DNA of 64,000 nt from Sphingomonas_Q fennica_A (GTDB lineage Bacteria > Pseudomonadota > Alphaproteobacteria > Sphingomonadales > Sphingomonadaceae): positions 162,582-226,581 of the forward strand of contig JAQIJD010000003.1 of NCBI GenBank assembly GCA_036946415.1. Direction: 5' to 3'. The first letter of the stretch is position 1; each line of letters opens with the position of its first letter. Both the position numbers and the translations under genes were made by a program. The notes below the pieces were generated by a model, which saw only the letters and a list, made by a program, of their open reading frames with translations, was not told the origin of the DNA and searched no databases. Shown here piece after piece: positions 16,629 to 27,337 of the stretch.

Positions 16629-19600
16629 TGCGCCGGACTGCGGCGGCGGCAGGTTTCGTCTCCGGGCGGGCAGGCGGGATCTTCGACGATCTGGCTGAGC
16701 GAGGCGATGTCGGAGAACAGCGCCTCGTTGCTGGTGCTGACCAGCGGATCGAACGGCAGGGTCAGGTCGTCCGCGGTGCGGAACACCTCGCCCCGGCTCG
16801 AATCGAAGATGTTGAGCGTCGGCTGGACCAGCGAGGCGGCAAGGCACCCGCCGCCGGCCGATCCGATCAGGCAGCCGTTGGCGCGGCTGGCGGCGCGCGT
16901 CGTGCCATCCCCCACCGCGATCACGTTGCCGCCCAGCAGCGAGGTGGCGGTGCCGCCGATGCCGTTGACAGTGCCGAAGATGGCAAAGGCGTTGCTGCCG
17001 CCCGCCGGCGCCAGTTCCAGCGCCAGCCCGCCGCCCTCGGCGCCCAGCACCACGCCCGTGCTGGTGCCGGGTGGTCCGCTGTTCTGGAACAGGGCGAAGT
17101 CGGCATAGCGGACCACCATCCGCCCCGCCGAGACGAGCACGGGATCGCTGTAGAGCCCCAGCGGATTGCCCAGCGTCGCATTGTAGAGGCTTGAATTGGG
17201 TTGGGAGACGTAGCGGCTGGCGATCTCCGCCGGGGCTGGCGACGTGCCGCCCAGCGCCAGATCGGCAAGGAAGGCCGGCGACTGGCCGACCGCGATCGCA
17301 TCGCCGCGCAGGTCGAGCGTCGCGCCGTCCAGCAGCAGCCGCCCGCCCTCCCCCGCCGTGGCGACGACGGCGATGCTGCGCGCCCGCGCCGTCTCCGCCG
17401 CCCCGCCGCCCAGGACGATCAGGCGGCCGGCGGGCGAGCCGCTGGCGACGAACCGGCCGAGCACGTCCATCCGCCCGCTGGTGCGGATATGCAGGCTGGC
17501 GCTGCCGCTGCCGGCGGCGATGGCGAGTGCGCCGGTCCGCACCGCCCCGCTCTGCGCATCGACGATCAGTTGCGGCGCTGCGATCCGCGCCAGTTCGGCG
17601 CTCGACAGGTCGAACCGCGCGCCGGTCACGGCGAAGTCCGCCCCGCCCGCCGGCGTCTCTCCCAGCAGCATCGGGTTCACAGGCGCGCGATTGACCAGCG
17701 TCACCCGCTCGGCGGCGATCGCACCCGCCAGCGTCAGGTCCGCCGCGGTGAGCGTGACCGCCCGTCCGGCCGCCGCCACGTTACCCATGGCGATGGCGCC
17801 GCCCGCTTCGGCGGTCACGTCGCCACCGCGGCCGGTGATCGTGGCGCCGGCGGCGAAGGCGACCGCCCCGCCCGCACCCGCCGCCGTCAGCGATACGCCG
17901 CCTCCCGTCAGCGACAGCGTGCCGAGGCCGGAGATTGCCCCGGCGGTCGCGACGAGCGAGACGGCGCCGCCCGCCGTCTGCGCGACCGCGGCATCCGCCG
18001 TCCCCAGGCGGATCGACGCCGCCCGCACGGCATAGCCGCCAGTCGCCGTAACCGCGCCGCCGATGGTTGCGACCCCGCCTGCCGTCAGCGTCACGCCGCC
18101 GGCCGCGATCCGCCCGAGCGCGGCATCGCCGGTGCCGGCGGCGAGCGTCGCCACGCCGCCGGCATCCACCGAAGCCAGATCGAGCGCCGCCGCCGTCGCG
18201 CCGAGGGCGGCGGCCGATCGCAGCGTGGTCGCGGTCAGCCGCCCCGCCGTCTCGATGCCGATCGCACCATTGCGGGCGATGAGGCTCGTCAGCGCGATGT
18301 CGCCCTGCGCGATCAGGCTGGCATCCTCCCCCACCGTCAGCGCACCGAGCCGGAAGCGTCCGCCCGTGAGCCGCAGCGGGCCGTCGGTTCCGGCCTCGTC
18401 GATGCCGAGCAGGCCCGGCGCGGCGATCGTGATGCCGCGGGCGGCGCTGAGCGTGCCGATCGCGGCATCGCCGTCGCTCGTCAGCGCCGCCGCCCCGGCG
18501 CTGCTGGTGGCGGCGCCGATCGCCAGCCCTGCGCCCCGCACCGTCAGCGCTCCCGCCCCGGTGACGCGCCCGATGTCGACGAACCCGCCGCCGTCAATCG
18601 AGATCGCCCCGCGCGCCACGGCCAGCGTGGACAGCGTGATCCCGCCGCCGCGCGCCACGAGCGCGGCGTCGCCGGCCGTCGCGCTCGCCTCGGTCAGCGT
18701 CGCCGCCCCGGCCCGTGCGGTCAGCGCAAGGCTCGCCGCTTCGGCCGTGCCGAGGGTCAGCGTCGCGCCGCTGGCGGTCAGCGCGCCACCTGCGGTCAGT
18801 CGGGTCGCATCCAGCGCCGCGCCCGCATCGATCGCCATCGCCCCGCTCGTGCGGGCCTCGCCGATCGTCGCAGCGCCCGTCGCCGTCAAGGTGGCGCCGC
18901 CCGCCGACAAGGCCGTCAGATCGATCGCACCGGCGGTCAGCGCCGCCGCCCGCCCGGCCGCGACCGGGCCGAGCACCGTCGCGCCGGACGTGGTGAGCGT
19001 CACGTCGCGTCCCGCAGACAGGCCCGCCCGCGCGCTTGGTGGCACGCCGCCGATCGATGCCGCGTCGATCGCCAGATCCGCATCCGCCCCGCCCGCCGTC
19101 GCCCGGTTGGTCCGCACGGCGCCGGTCGCACGCAACGTGGCGCCGCCGCCGCCGCTCGCGGTTTCGGCCACGAGATCGCCTTGCGTCGCCAGAAGCGTCA
19201 ACGCGCCCCCGGCGGTCGCCTCGCCGATGGTCGCGGTCGCGGCCTCCGCCCGGCCGGCACCGGCCGCCCGCAGCGCCGCCGCCCGCAGCGCCCGACCGGT
19301 GGTGACCGAGAGCGATCCGCCGCTGCTCTCGGCCCGCCCGATCGTGCCCGCCCCGCCGGCCCGCACCTCGACGAGGCCTGCCGCCTCCAGATCGCCGATC
19401 GTCAGGTCGCCGCCTTCTGCGCGCACCCTGGCATCCGCGCCGGCCCGGCCGGTGCCCAGCGCGATGCTGCCGCCCGTCAGCGACAGCGCCCGCCCGGAGG
19501 TCGCATCCGCGACCGTCAGCGTGCCCGACCCGACGACGGCGATGTCGCCCCCGGTCGCCGTCAGCGTCGTGGCGTCGATCGCCGTCGCCGTGATCCCGAT

Positions 19601-22600
19601 GCGGCGGCCGGCGACGGCATCCGCCAGCGAGACGGGGCCGTCCGCCACGATCGAAATGTCTCCACCCGCGACGAGCCCGGCGCGCGATCCCGCCGCCGTA
19701 CCGTCGACCGACACCGCCTGCCGAACGACGAGATCGCCGCCGCTCGCCACCGCGCGATCGACACCGATCCGTCCGGCCGCCGCGAGCGTCAGGCCTGCCC
19801 CGCCTGCGGCATCGACCACGATCAGGTCGCCTGCCGTCGCGGTCAAGTTGGCCGTGCCTGCGGCGGTCACCGCCGACGCATCGATCGCGCCGGCCGCGAT
19901 CGTGGCGTCCCCGCCTGCCGAAGCGGTCGCGAGGCGAGCCTCGCCGGACGCCGTGATCGCCAGATCGCGCGCCGCGGACACTGCGGCGCGCTCCCCCGCC
20001 GCGACTCCGCCGACCGTCGCGGCGCGCACGATCGCAACGTCGCCTCCGGCCGTCGCCGTGCCCACCCCGACGCGACCGGCAGCCGACAATCGGATCTCCC
20101 CCGTCGCGGACGCCGTACCCGCCAGCAGGTCGCCCGCCGCCGCGGTCAGCGCCAGGCCATCGGGCAGGCCGGGGCTTCCCGCCGAGATCGTCCCGACATC
20201 GATCCCGTCCGCCGTGACGGAGACCGCCCGCCCGCCGGCGACGGACCCCAGCCGCACCAGGCCGCGCGCGGCGACAAGCACGTTCCGCCCGGCCGACAGA
20301 TCGGCGCGGCTGCCGGATGCGGTGCCGCCGATGCCGTCGGCCTGCGTCACGACGAGGTCGGCGTTCGCGCCGGCGCTGCCCGCATCGATGCCGAGCCGCC
20401 CGCTGGCGGACAGGATCAGCCCGCCCGTCCCGGTCGCGGTGCCGATAAGCAGGGCGCCGGCCTCTGCCGTAAGGTCGCCCACACCGCCTGCAAGCAACGT
20501 GACGAGGTCGATCGCGCCGCTCCTGATCGTCGCGTTCCTCGCCGCCGATACCGCGGCGAGCCGTGCATCCCCCGTCGCCGCGACCAGCACGTCGCGGCCC
20601 GCCGTCAGCGATGCGCGCGTGCCGCCCGTAGCCCCGCCGATGCCTGCCGCGCGCAGGATCGAGAAGTCGGCGCCGGCCCCGGCGGTCGCACTGCCCACAC
20701 CCAGCCGCCCGGACGCGTCGAGGGTCAGCGCGCCGCCGGCGGTCATGGTGGCGACCGTCAGCGATCCCCCGGTGGTCGTGATCGTCAGGGCGCGCCCGGC
20801 GGTCGCGGTCGTCGCGTCGATGGTGTCGCTGACGAGCATGGCGTCGCGCGCCGCGGCAATCGTGCCGAGCAGGACGGAGCCGTCCGCCGACACCGTCAGG
20901 TCGCGCCCGGCGGCGAGATTGCCGGCGGCGCCCGAAACCGTGCCGCCGATTTCGCCGGCCCGCACGATCGCGACGTCGCCCGCCGCCCCGCTCGAGGTCG
21001 CATCGACGCCCAGCCGGCCGGGCGTCGACAGCCGGATGCCGTCCCGGCCGAAGGCGCTGGCGATCGAAAGCGGCCCGGCCGTCGCGGTCAGCGTCAGCCG
21101 GCCGGCGCTGGCGGTGGCGGTGCCGATCCCGACATCGGCGCCGGTCGCCGTCGCCGACTGCCCCGTGATCCCGGTTAGCCGGAGCGGCCCGCTGCCGCTT
21201 TCGGCCCGCGCGATCGTGCCCGCCTCGAGGCGATTGCCGGAAAGCGCCCCGCCGGCGTTCGCCTGCGCCGAAAGCGCCGTCGCGCTCGCACCGGTCGATA
21301 CCGCATCGCCGAACGTCAGCGCGCGTCCCGCCGACAGCAGCAGCGCGCCGCTCGCCTCCAGCCGCCCGGTCGCGGCGATGTCCGCCGCGCCGCCCGTCGC
21401 CAGCGTCAGCGCGCCGTCGGCGACGGTGATGGCGGTCGCGGACAGGCCGGTCGCGGCGATCGCGTCGAAAGCGTTCGTCACCGTCACCGCGCCGCCCAGC
21501 GTCAGCGCAGCCGGGGCGATCAGCTGCGCGGTGACGTCGCCGGCAGGCGTCGCGCCACCCAGCGACGACGCCGTCACCCGCCCGAGCGCGATATCCCCCG
21601 CATCGACGCGTATGCCGACGGCGGCGGTCGATCCGATACCGCCGGCAAGCAGGCTGCCCGGCGCGACCGCGACACCGCTTGCCGCGTCGACGACCAGCGC
21701 CGCTCCGCTCCCCGCCAGATCGCTGCGCAGCACGAGGCCGGCGCCACCCGATACGATGCCCGTCGTCGCCCGGATGCGGATCGCGCCGCCCGCCTGCTGC
21801 TCTGCGGCGATTGCCCGCGCCAGCGCGACCGATGCGCCGGAGACGCGATAGGCCGCCCCTGCCGATACGTTTCCGTCGATCGCCGCCGCCTCCGCACCGG
21901 ACGAGACGATCACGCTGCCCGACGCCGTCAGATCACCCACGACGACCCCGTTCGTCGCGGTGAGAGTGATGTCGGCCGGCCCGAGCGCCGCCCCGGCTCC
22001 GGCGGCGGTGACGTCGATGCTGCGGCTGTCGATCGTCAGCGTCCGCCCGGCACCGCTCGTCCCGACCAGCGTCTCACCGGAACTGGTAAGCGTCACGTCC
22101 CGCCCGGCCGAAAAGCCCCCGCGGCTGCCCGCCGCCGCCCCACCGATCGCACTGGCGCGCGTGACGACGATGTCGGCGCCGCTGCCGGCCGTCGCCGCCG
22201 TCACGCCCACCCGCCCCGCCGCATCCAGCCGCACGCCGCCGACACCGTCGATCGTATCCGCGACGATGCCGTGGGTCGTGGCGGTGATGTCGACGATCCC
22301 CCCCGCACCCGAACCGACGCTGGCGGCATCGACATCGGCCGCCGTCACCGTCGCCGTCCCGCCGGCCGACACCACCGCCAGCATCGCGCTGCCGCCGGTG
22401 TTCAACGTCACGTCACGCCCCGCCGAAAAGCCCCCGCGGCTGCCCGCCGCCGCCCCGCCAATCGCACTGCCACGCACGACGACGATGTCCGCGCCCGCGC
22501 CGGCCGTCGCCGCCGTCACGCCCACCCGTCCGATCGCATCCAGCCGGACGCCGCCGACACCGTCGATCGCGTCCGCGATGATGCCGTCCGTCGTGGCGGT

Positions 22601-25600
22601 GATGTCGACAATGCCACCCGCACCCGAACCGACGCTGGCGGCATCGACATCGGCCGCCCTCACCGTCGCGGTCCCCCCGGCCGACACCACCGCCAAGCGC
22701 GCGCTGCCGCTAGTGGTGAGCGTCACGTCCCGCCCGGCCGAAAAGCCCCCGCGGCTGCCCGCCGCCGCCCCGCCGATCGCGCTGGCCCGCGTGACGAAGA
22801 TGTCGGCGTCGCTTCCGGCCGTCGCCGCTGTCACACCCACCCGCCCCGCCGCATCCAGCCGGACGCCGCCGACACCATTGATCGTGTCCGCAACGATGCC
22901 GTCGGTCGTGGCGGTGATGTCGACGATTCCGCCCGCACCCGAACCGACGCTGGCGGCATCGACATCGGCCGCCCTCACCGTCGCGGTCCCCCCGGCCGAC
23001 ACCACCGCCAAGCGCGCGCTGCCGCTAGTGGTGAGCGTCACGTCCCGCCCGGCCGAAAAGCCCCCGCGGCTGCCCGCCGCCGCCCCGCCGATCGCGCTGG
23101 CCCGCGTGACGAAGATGTCGGCGTCGCTTCCGGCCGTCGCCGCTGTCACACCCACCCGCCCCGCCGCATCCAGCCGGACGCCGCCGACACCATTGATCGT
23201 GTCCGCGACGATGCCGTCGGTCGTGGCGGTGATGTCGACGATGCCGCCCGCACCCGAACCGACGCTGGCGGCATCGACGTCGGCCGCCGTCACCGTCGCC
23301 GTCCCCCCGGCCGACACCATCGCCAAGCGCGCGCTGCCGCCGGTGGTGAGCGTCACGTCCCCACCGGCCGAAAAGCCCCCGCGGCTGCCCGCCGCCGCCC
23401 CGCCGATCGCACTGGCGCGCGTCACCACGATATCCGCGCCGGCACCGGCCGTCGCCGCCGTCACGCCCACCCGCCTGATCGCATCCAGCCGGACCCCGCT
23501 ATTGCCGGAGAGCGTCTCGACGGTGATGTCGCGGGTCGCCGTCAGGTCGACGATACCGGTGGTGCCCGCGGTGATCGTGGTGGCATCGATATCGGTGGCG
23601 GAGATCGTCGCGGTCCGCCCCGCGGCGACCGTGCCGAGCCGGGCCTCGCCGCCGGTGGTCAGCGTCACGTCCTGCCCGGACGAGAAGTTGCCGCGGGTGC
23701 CGGCCGCGACGCCGCCGATCTGCGTCGCCTGCGATACGACAAGGTCGCTGCCCGGTCCTGCGATACCGTTGTCGACGCCCAGGCGATCGGCGCTGGCGAA
23801 GGTGATGCCCCCCGCGCCGGTGGCGCTCGCGGCGAGCAGGGTGCCGCTGCGGGTGACCAGTCGGGCGGTGGCGTCTGCGACCAGCGTCGTCAGGTTGATC
23901 GAACCGCCATCGATGGTCGCATCGCGACCCGCCGTGGCGGTATCGAGAAAGGCCTCGCCGACCGTGGTCAGCTTCAGATCGCGTCCGGCGCGGAAGCCGC
24001 CGCGGGTGCCGGCGACGAAACCGTCGATGGCGGTCGCGCGCACCACCGTCAGGTCGGCCGCGGCGCCAGCGCGCGCATCGTCCGCGCCGACCCGGCCGGT
24101 CGCATCGAACGTGGCGGCACCCGATGCGATCACGCGGCCGACGGCGATGTCGCCGCCGGTCGCGGTCAGCGTCGCGGTCGTCGCGTTGACGGCATCGGCG
24201 TTCAGGCTCCCGGCGGTCAGCCCGGCGGTGCCGCCGGCGTCGACGGTGCCGAGCCGCATCTCCCCTGCGACGGTGGTCGATATATTCCCGCCCGCGGCAA
24301 GGTCGGCGCGCGCACCCGCCGACAGGCCCTCGACGGCTGCGGCATCCACGATCGTCAGGTTCCGCCCGGCGCCGGCCTCCGCGCGCGCGGTGCGGATCGT
24401 GCCGCCCGCCTCGATCTCGGTCGTGCCCGAACCCAGGATCGCGGCCAGCGCGATGTCGCCGGTTCGCGCCTCGAGGCTCAGGACGTCGGGCGCCGCCGCC
24501 CCCTGCGCGCGCACGGTGCCGCCGTCGATCCCGGACGCCACGAGAATGGCGGTGCGGGTGGCGGTGAGCCCGCCGGTCAGCGTCAGCGCCGCTCCCGCCG
24601 AGAGCGTAGCATCCCGCGCCGTGACGAGCCCGCCATAGGATTGCAGATCGCCCGTATCGACCCACAGGTCGCGGCCGGCGCCGGTCGTGCCGCCGACCCT
24701 GAGCGTCGAGGGTGCGCGCGCCTGCCCGATGCGGATGTCCTGCCCCGCCGCGAGACTGCCGACCGAAACGGCACCGCCGCGATCGATGGTGAGATCGGAC
24801 GTGCCGCCCTGCGCCGCGATCGCCGCCCCCGTCGCGGACAGATCGCCCGCACCGGTGATCGTCACGACCCCGCTTCGCCCCGTCACCGCGCCGGTCGTGA
24901 TCGTGTCGCTGGACGCCAACGTCACGCTCGATCCGGCGAGCGAGGTCGCGTCGATCGTCGTGCCCTCCAGCGACACGGCGCCCGTCAGATCGACGCTGCC
25001 GACCCGGAGCGCCGTGCTGCGCGACAGGCCGATGACAGGCGCCGCCCCGCCGTCGGCGCCCAGCAGGCGGGCGGCCGAGACGTCGCCGAGCCGCACCGAG
25101 TTGGTCGCGCCACGCGTCCGGATCAGCACGTCGGATTGCCGCGCCGGCCCGCCGGCCAGCGTGCTGCCGAGCGCGAAGTCGATATCCCCGTCGGTCGCCC
25201 CGGCGCTGGTGCCGTTCGTCTCCAGCGTCAGCGTGCCCCCCGCCCCGGATTGCAGCCGCAACCCCGCGAGGCCGACGATCCGCCCCGCCGTCGCCGTTAC
25301 CGTCAGCCCGTCCGTGGCCGATTGCGTGAAGGGCGTGCCGGCCGTCCCCAGCGTCACGTCGGCACCGCGCACCGTCAGCGTGCCCGTCGCCGAGACATCG
25401 CGCCGGATCGCCGCCGATCCCGCCGCCGTCACCGCCGATGTCGCCCCCGTGGTGAGCTTGCCCAGGCGGATGGCACCCCCCGCGCTGGTCGCCAGCGTCG
25501 CCGCGCCGGCCGTATCGAGCGCATCGATGTCGATCGCCCCGGCGACCGTCAGGGTCATGGCGGAAAGGGTCGCGGTGCCGAGCGTGACGGCCGTATCGAA

Positions 25601-27337
25601 GTTCGCGACGGTGCCCACGTCCACCGCCCGCGTCGCGTTCGGCAGGCGGTTGAGCGCCACCGCATCGACCGTGCCGATATTGATCGTCGATGCGGTCGCC
25701 TTGCGGATGCGGACCGAATGGCTGGCCGCGGACAGGCTGGCGGATGCCAGCCCGATCCCGCCGTTCACGGCGTCGAGATAGATCGATCCGTCGAAACCCG
25801 CCGCGCGGCCCGCGGCACGATCGTTGGCGGTCAGGCTCAGCGTGCCCCGGCTGACGATGTCGCCCGCCGTCGCTGTCAGATCGATGGAACGCGCCGCGGT
25901 CTGGACGACGGTGGCGCCCGTCGTGCCCAGCGTCACGCTCGTTCCCGAGGCGACATAGTCGCCACGCGCCGTCACCGCGCCGCCGATGGTGGCGGCGAGA
26001 CCGGCCGTGATCGTCACGTCCACCCCCGTGATCGATCCGCCGGAATTGAAGGCGCCAACGGCCGTCAGCCGCGCATCGCCCGAGGCATCGACCGTGCCGG
26101 ATACGCCGATCGTGCCGGCATCGACCGTGATCCCGGCTCCGCCGGCCGTCTGGATGAGGCTGGCGAGCGTCGCGGTGCCGGCGGTGTCGATCGTCACGCC
26201 CCGGCCGACCACGCGCGCGCCCGTCCGCACACCGCCGGTGCCGGCGGCCAGCGTCACGCCCGCCTTGCTCGCGTCGACCGTCCCGGTGGTGGCAACGCCG
26301 CCGGCGGTGCCGATCGCCCCGCCCGCCGTATCGAAGGTGACGCCGCCGGCCGCCCGGTCCGCCACCAGCACGACGCCGCGGGGCGTCACGATCGCGCCCG
26401 TCGCCGGGGCGGTCGTCTCGACGGTGCCGCCGACGCCCAGCAGCGCGTCGATCAGCGCGCCGCGCGTCGCCAGCGCCATCGTTACGTTCTGGCCGGCGAT
26501 CGTACCGTTCACCTTGAACGCGCCGTCCACCCGCGTGCCCGCGCGGATGGTGAGGCTGAGCGGGCCGCCGAGCGTGGTCTGCACCTCCACGTCGCCCGCC
26601 GCCACCAGCGCCACGTCGCGCGCGGCGGAAAGGCTCGCCGGCGTCTCCCCCGCCGCCGGGGCGGGCATCGAGAGGCTGGCGCCGATCAGCACCAGATTGC
26701 CGAGGTCGCCCCCCGTCCCCAGCAGCGACACGCCGTTCGCCGAAAGCCGCGCGCCGGGCGACACGACGATCCCCGGCGAGGCGGCAACCGGCGGCGGCCC
26801 GGCGGCGGCCGCCACGGTATCGCCCTGGAAACGCAGCGTGCCGGCGCGGAAGGCGGCGTCGGTGATGTCCTGCGTCGAAGCGATCAGCCCGCCGACGTTC
26901 ACCACCGCCCCGCCCCCGAACAGGATGCCCGAGGGATTGACGAGATAGACCGACACGTTCGGATCGGAGGCCAGCGTGCCGTTGATCTCGGTGCGCGGCA
27001 CGCCGCCGCCGGTATCGACGACGCGGTTCAGCACCGCCACCGCATCCAGCCCCGCCCCCGTCGCCCGTGCATCGCGGAAGGTGACGGTGGTGCCGCTCGG
27101 CACGCCGAACTGCGCCCAGTCGATGATCTGGCGATTGTCGGGTAGTTGGAAATCGACACCGCCGGCGACGGCCGTCTCGCCGATCGTCACCGCCGCGCCC
27201 GTCGAACCGGTGGCGGTCACGATGTCGGCCACGCTCGGCACCGCCTGCGCCGCCGCCTGGCCCGCCGCCAGCAGCAGCCCCGAGCCGAGCGCGCTGGACA
27301 GCGCCAGCCGCAGCCGCAACGGGGCGCCGCCGCGCAT
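16625..27337 (-). CDS. Two-partner-secretion exoprotein (TpsA; filamentous haemagglutinin family)
   Basis: 3570 residues, the largest gene in the window. It has a signal peptide (LLLAAGQAAAQA) and then the TPS/haemagglutination-activity domain in residues about 35-250, with VDFQLPDNRQIIDWAQFGVP and the family NPSGILFGGGAVVNVGGLI at 134-152. The rest is a Gly/Ala/Thr/Asp-rich beta-helix of recurring A-G-x-D-V-x-L-T type turns, including near-identical 105-residue tandem repeats around residues 1220-1760. The C-terminal 150 residues differ (YADFALFQNSGPPG, then a Cys-containing tail). I see no toxin domain or CDI-type VENN motif. The ATG shares one base with the tpsB stop. It should be moved across the outer membrane by the upstream TpsB. 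Confidence 0.92.
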   Translation of the reverse strand: MRGGAPLRLRLALSSALGSGLLLAAGQAAAQAVPSVADIVTATGSTGAAVTIGETAVAGGVDFQLPDNRQIIDWAQFGVPSGTTVTFRDARATGAGLDAVAVLNRVVDTGGGVPRTEINGTLASDPNVSVYLVNPSGILFGGGAVVNVGGLIASTQDITDAAFRAGTLRFQGDTVAAAAGPPPVAASPGIVVSPGARLSANGVSLLGTGGDLGNLVLIGASLSMPAPAAGETPASLSAARDVALVAAGDVEVQTTLGGPLSLTIRAGTRVDGAFKVNGTIAGQNVTMALATRGALIDALLGVGGTVETTAPATGAIVTPRGVVLVADRAAGGVTFDTAGGAIGTAGGVATTGTVDASKAGVTLAAGTGGVRTGARVVGRGVTIDTAGTATLASLIQTAGGAGITVDAGTIGVSGTVDASGDARLTAVGAFNSGGSITGVDVTITAGLAATIGGAVTARGDYVASGTSVTLGTTGATVVQTAARSIDLTATAGDIVSRGTLSLTANDRAAGRAAGFDGSIYLDAVNGGIGLASASLSAASHSVRIRKATASTINIGTVDAVALNRLPNATRAVDVGTVANFDTAVTLGTATLSAMTLTVAGAIDIDALDTAGAATLATSAGGAIRLGKLTTGATSAVTAAGSAAIRRDVSATGTLTVRGADVTLGTAGTPFTQSATDGLTVTATAGRIVGLAGLRLQSGAGGTLTLETNGTSAGATDGDIDFALGSTLAGGPARQSDVLIRTRGATNSVRLGDVSAARLLGADGGAAPVIGLSRSTALRVGSVDLTGAVSLEGTTIDATSLAGSSVTLASSDTITTGAVTGRSGVVTITGAGDLSATGAAIAAQGGTSDLTIDRGGAVSVGSLAAGQDIRIGQARAPSTLRVGGTTGAGRDLWVDTGDLQSYGGLVTARDATLSAGAALTLTGGLTATRTAILVASGIDGGTVRAQGAAAPDVLSLEARTGDIALAAILGSGTTEIEAGGTIRTARAEAGAGRNLTIVDAAAVEGLSAGARADLAAGGNISTTVAGEMRLGTVDAGGTAGLTAGSLNADAVNATTATLTATGGDIAVGRVIASGAATFDATGRVGADDARAGAAADLTVVRATAIDGFVAGTRGGFRAGRDLKLTTVGEAFLDTATAGRDATIDGGSINLTTLVADATARLVTRSGTLLAASATGAGGITFASADRLGVDNGIAGPGSDLVVSQATQIGGVAAGTRGNFSSGQDVTLTTGGEARLGTVAAGRTATISATDIDATTITAGTTGIVDLTATRDITVETLSGNSGVRLDAIRRVGVTAATAGAGADIVVTRASAIGGAAAGSRGGFSAGGDVTLTTGGSARLAMVSAGGTATVTAADVDAASVGSGAGGIVDITATTDGIVADTINGVGGVRLDAAGRVGVTAATAGSDADIFVTRASAIGGAAAGSRGGFSAGRDVTLTTSGSARLAVVSAGGTATVRAADVDAASVGSGAGGIVDITATTDGIVADTINGVGGVRLDAAGRVGVTAATAGSDADIFVTRASAIGGAAAGSRGGFSAGRDVTLTTSGSARLAVVSAGGTATVRAADVDAASVGSGAGGIVDITATTDGIIADAIDGVGGVRLDAIGRVGVTAATAGAGADIVVVRGSAIGGAAAGSRGGFSAGRDVTLNTGGSAMLAVVSAGGTATVTAADVDAASVGSGAGGIVDITATTHGIVADTIDGVGGVRLDAAGRVGVTAATAGSGADIVVTRASAIGGAAAGSRGGFSAGRDVTLTSSGETLVGTSGAGRTLTIDSRSIDVTAAGAGAALGPADITLTATNGVVVGDLTASGSVIVSSGAEAAAIDGNVSAGAAYRVSGASVALARAIAAEQQAGGAIRIRATTGIVSGGAGLVLRSDLAGSGAALVVDAASGVAVAPGSLLAGGIGSTAAVGIRVDAGDIALGRVTASSLGGATPAGDVTAQLIAPAALTLGGAVTVTNAFDAIAATGLSATAITVADGALTLATGGAADIAATGRLEASGALLLSAGRALTFGDAVSTGASATALSAQANAGGALSGNRLEAGTIARAESGSGPLRLTGITGQSATATGADVGIGTATASAGRLTLTATAGPLSIASAFGRDGIRLSTPGRLGVDATSSGAAGDVAIVRAGEIGGTVSGAAGNLAAGRDLTVSADGSVLLGTIAAARDAMLVSDTIDATTATAGRALTITTTGGSLTVATMTAGGALTLDASGRLGVGSATAGAGADFSILRAAGIGGATGGTRASLTAGRDVLVAATGDARLAAVSAARNATIRSGAIDLVTLLAGGVGDLTAEAGALLIGTATGTGGLILSASGRLGIDAGSAGANADLVVTQADGIGGTASGSRADLSAGRNVLVAARGLVRLGSVAGGRAVSVTADGIDVGTISAGSPGLPDGLALTAAAGDLLAGTASATGEIRLSAAGRVGVGTATAGGDVAIVRAATVGGVAAGERAAVSAARDLAITASGEARLATASAGGDATIAAGAIDASAVTAAGTANLTATAGDLIVVDAAGGAGLTLAAAGRIGVDRAVASGGDLVVRQAVSVDGTAAGSRAGLVAGGDISIVADGPVSLADAVAGRRIGITATAIDATTLTATGGDIAVVGSGTLTVADATSGRALSLTGGSIALGTGRAGADARVRAEGGDLTIGDLEAAGLVEVRAGGAGTIGRAESSGGSLSVTTGRALRAAALRAAGAGRAEAATATIGEATAGGALTLLATQGDLVAETASGGGGATLRATGAVRTNRATAGGADADLAIDAASIGGVPPSARAGLSAGRDVTLTTSGATVLGPVAAGRAAALTAGAIDLTALSAGGATLTATGAATIGEARTSGAMAIDAGAALDATRLTAGGALTASGATLTLGTAEAASLALTARAGAATLTEASATAGDAALVARGGGITLSTLAVARGAISIDGGGFVDIGRVTGAGALTVRGAGLAIGAATSSAGAAALTSDGDAAIGTLSAARGITIAAPGLLGIDEAGTDGPLRLTGGRFRLGALTVGEDASLIAQGDIALTSLIARNGAIGIETAGRLTATTLRSAAALGATAAALDLASVDAGGVATLAAGTGDAALGRIAAGGVTLTAGGVATIGGAVTATGGYAVRAASIRLGTADAAVAQTAGGAVSLVATAGAISGLGTLSLTGGGVSLTAAGAGGAVAFAAGATITGRGGDVTAEAGGAIAMGNVAAAGRAVTLTAADLTLAGAIAAERVTLVNRAPVNPMLLGETPAGGADFAVTGARFDLSSAELARIAAPQLIVDAQSGAVRTGALAIAAGSGSASLHIRTSGRMDVLGRFVASGSPAGRLIVLGGGAAETARARSIAVVATAGEGGRLLLDGATLDLRGDAIAVGQSPAFLADLALGGTSPAPAEIASRYVSQPNSSLYNATLGNPLGLYSDPVLVSAGRMVVRYADFALFQNSGPPGTSTGVVLGAEGGGLALELAPAGGSNAFAIFGTVNGIGGTATSLLGGNVIAVGDGTTRAASRANGCLIGSAGGGCLAASLVQPTLNIFDSSRGEVFRTADDLTLPFDPLVSTSNEALFSDIASLSQIVEDPACPPGDETCRRRSPAQ
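22091..23665 (-). repeat. Tandem 315-bp repeats inside the exoprotein gene
   Basis: The motif CGTCACGTC-GCC-GCCGAAAAG recurs at 22091, 22406, 22721, 23036 and 23351, each exactly 315 bp apart, with a more diverged copy about 312 bp further at 23663. Each unit encodes 105 residues (GVGGVRLDA-GRVGVTAATAG..., SAIGGAAAGSRGGFSAG...). The units starting at 22721 and 23036 are almost identical over their first 200 bases. The exact 3n spacing keeps the frame, and the near identity points to recent duplication or gene conversion. Confidence 0.9.

Noticed and set aside
22091..23665. CRISPR-like regular repeats
   Set aside because: Units are 315 bp, in frame within a coding sequence, with no short direct repeats or unique spacers and no cas genes.
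17201..27145. Large plus-strand frames (1325, 1262, 892 and 1624 codons) over the exoprotein gene
   Set aside because: They are antisense to the repeated beta-helix coding sequence and inherit its periodicity. They have no signal peptide or known domain.
16625..27337. Contact-dependent inhibition (CdiA-type) toxin
   Set aside because: No VENN motif, no toxin-like C-terminus and no small immunity gene follows; the next genes are proteases.
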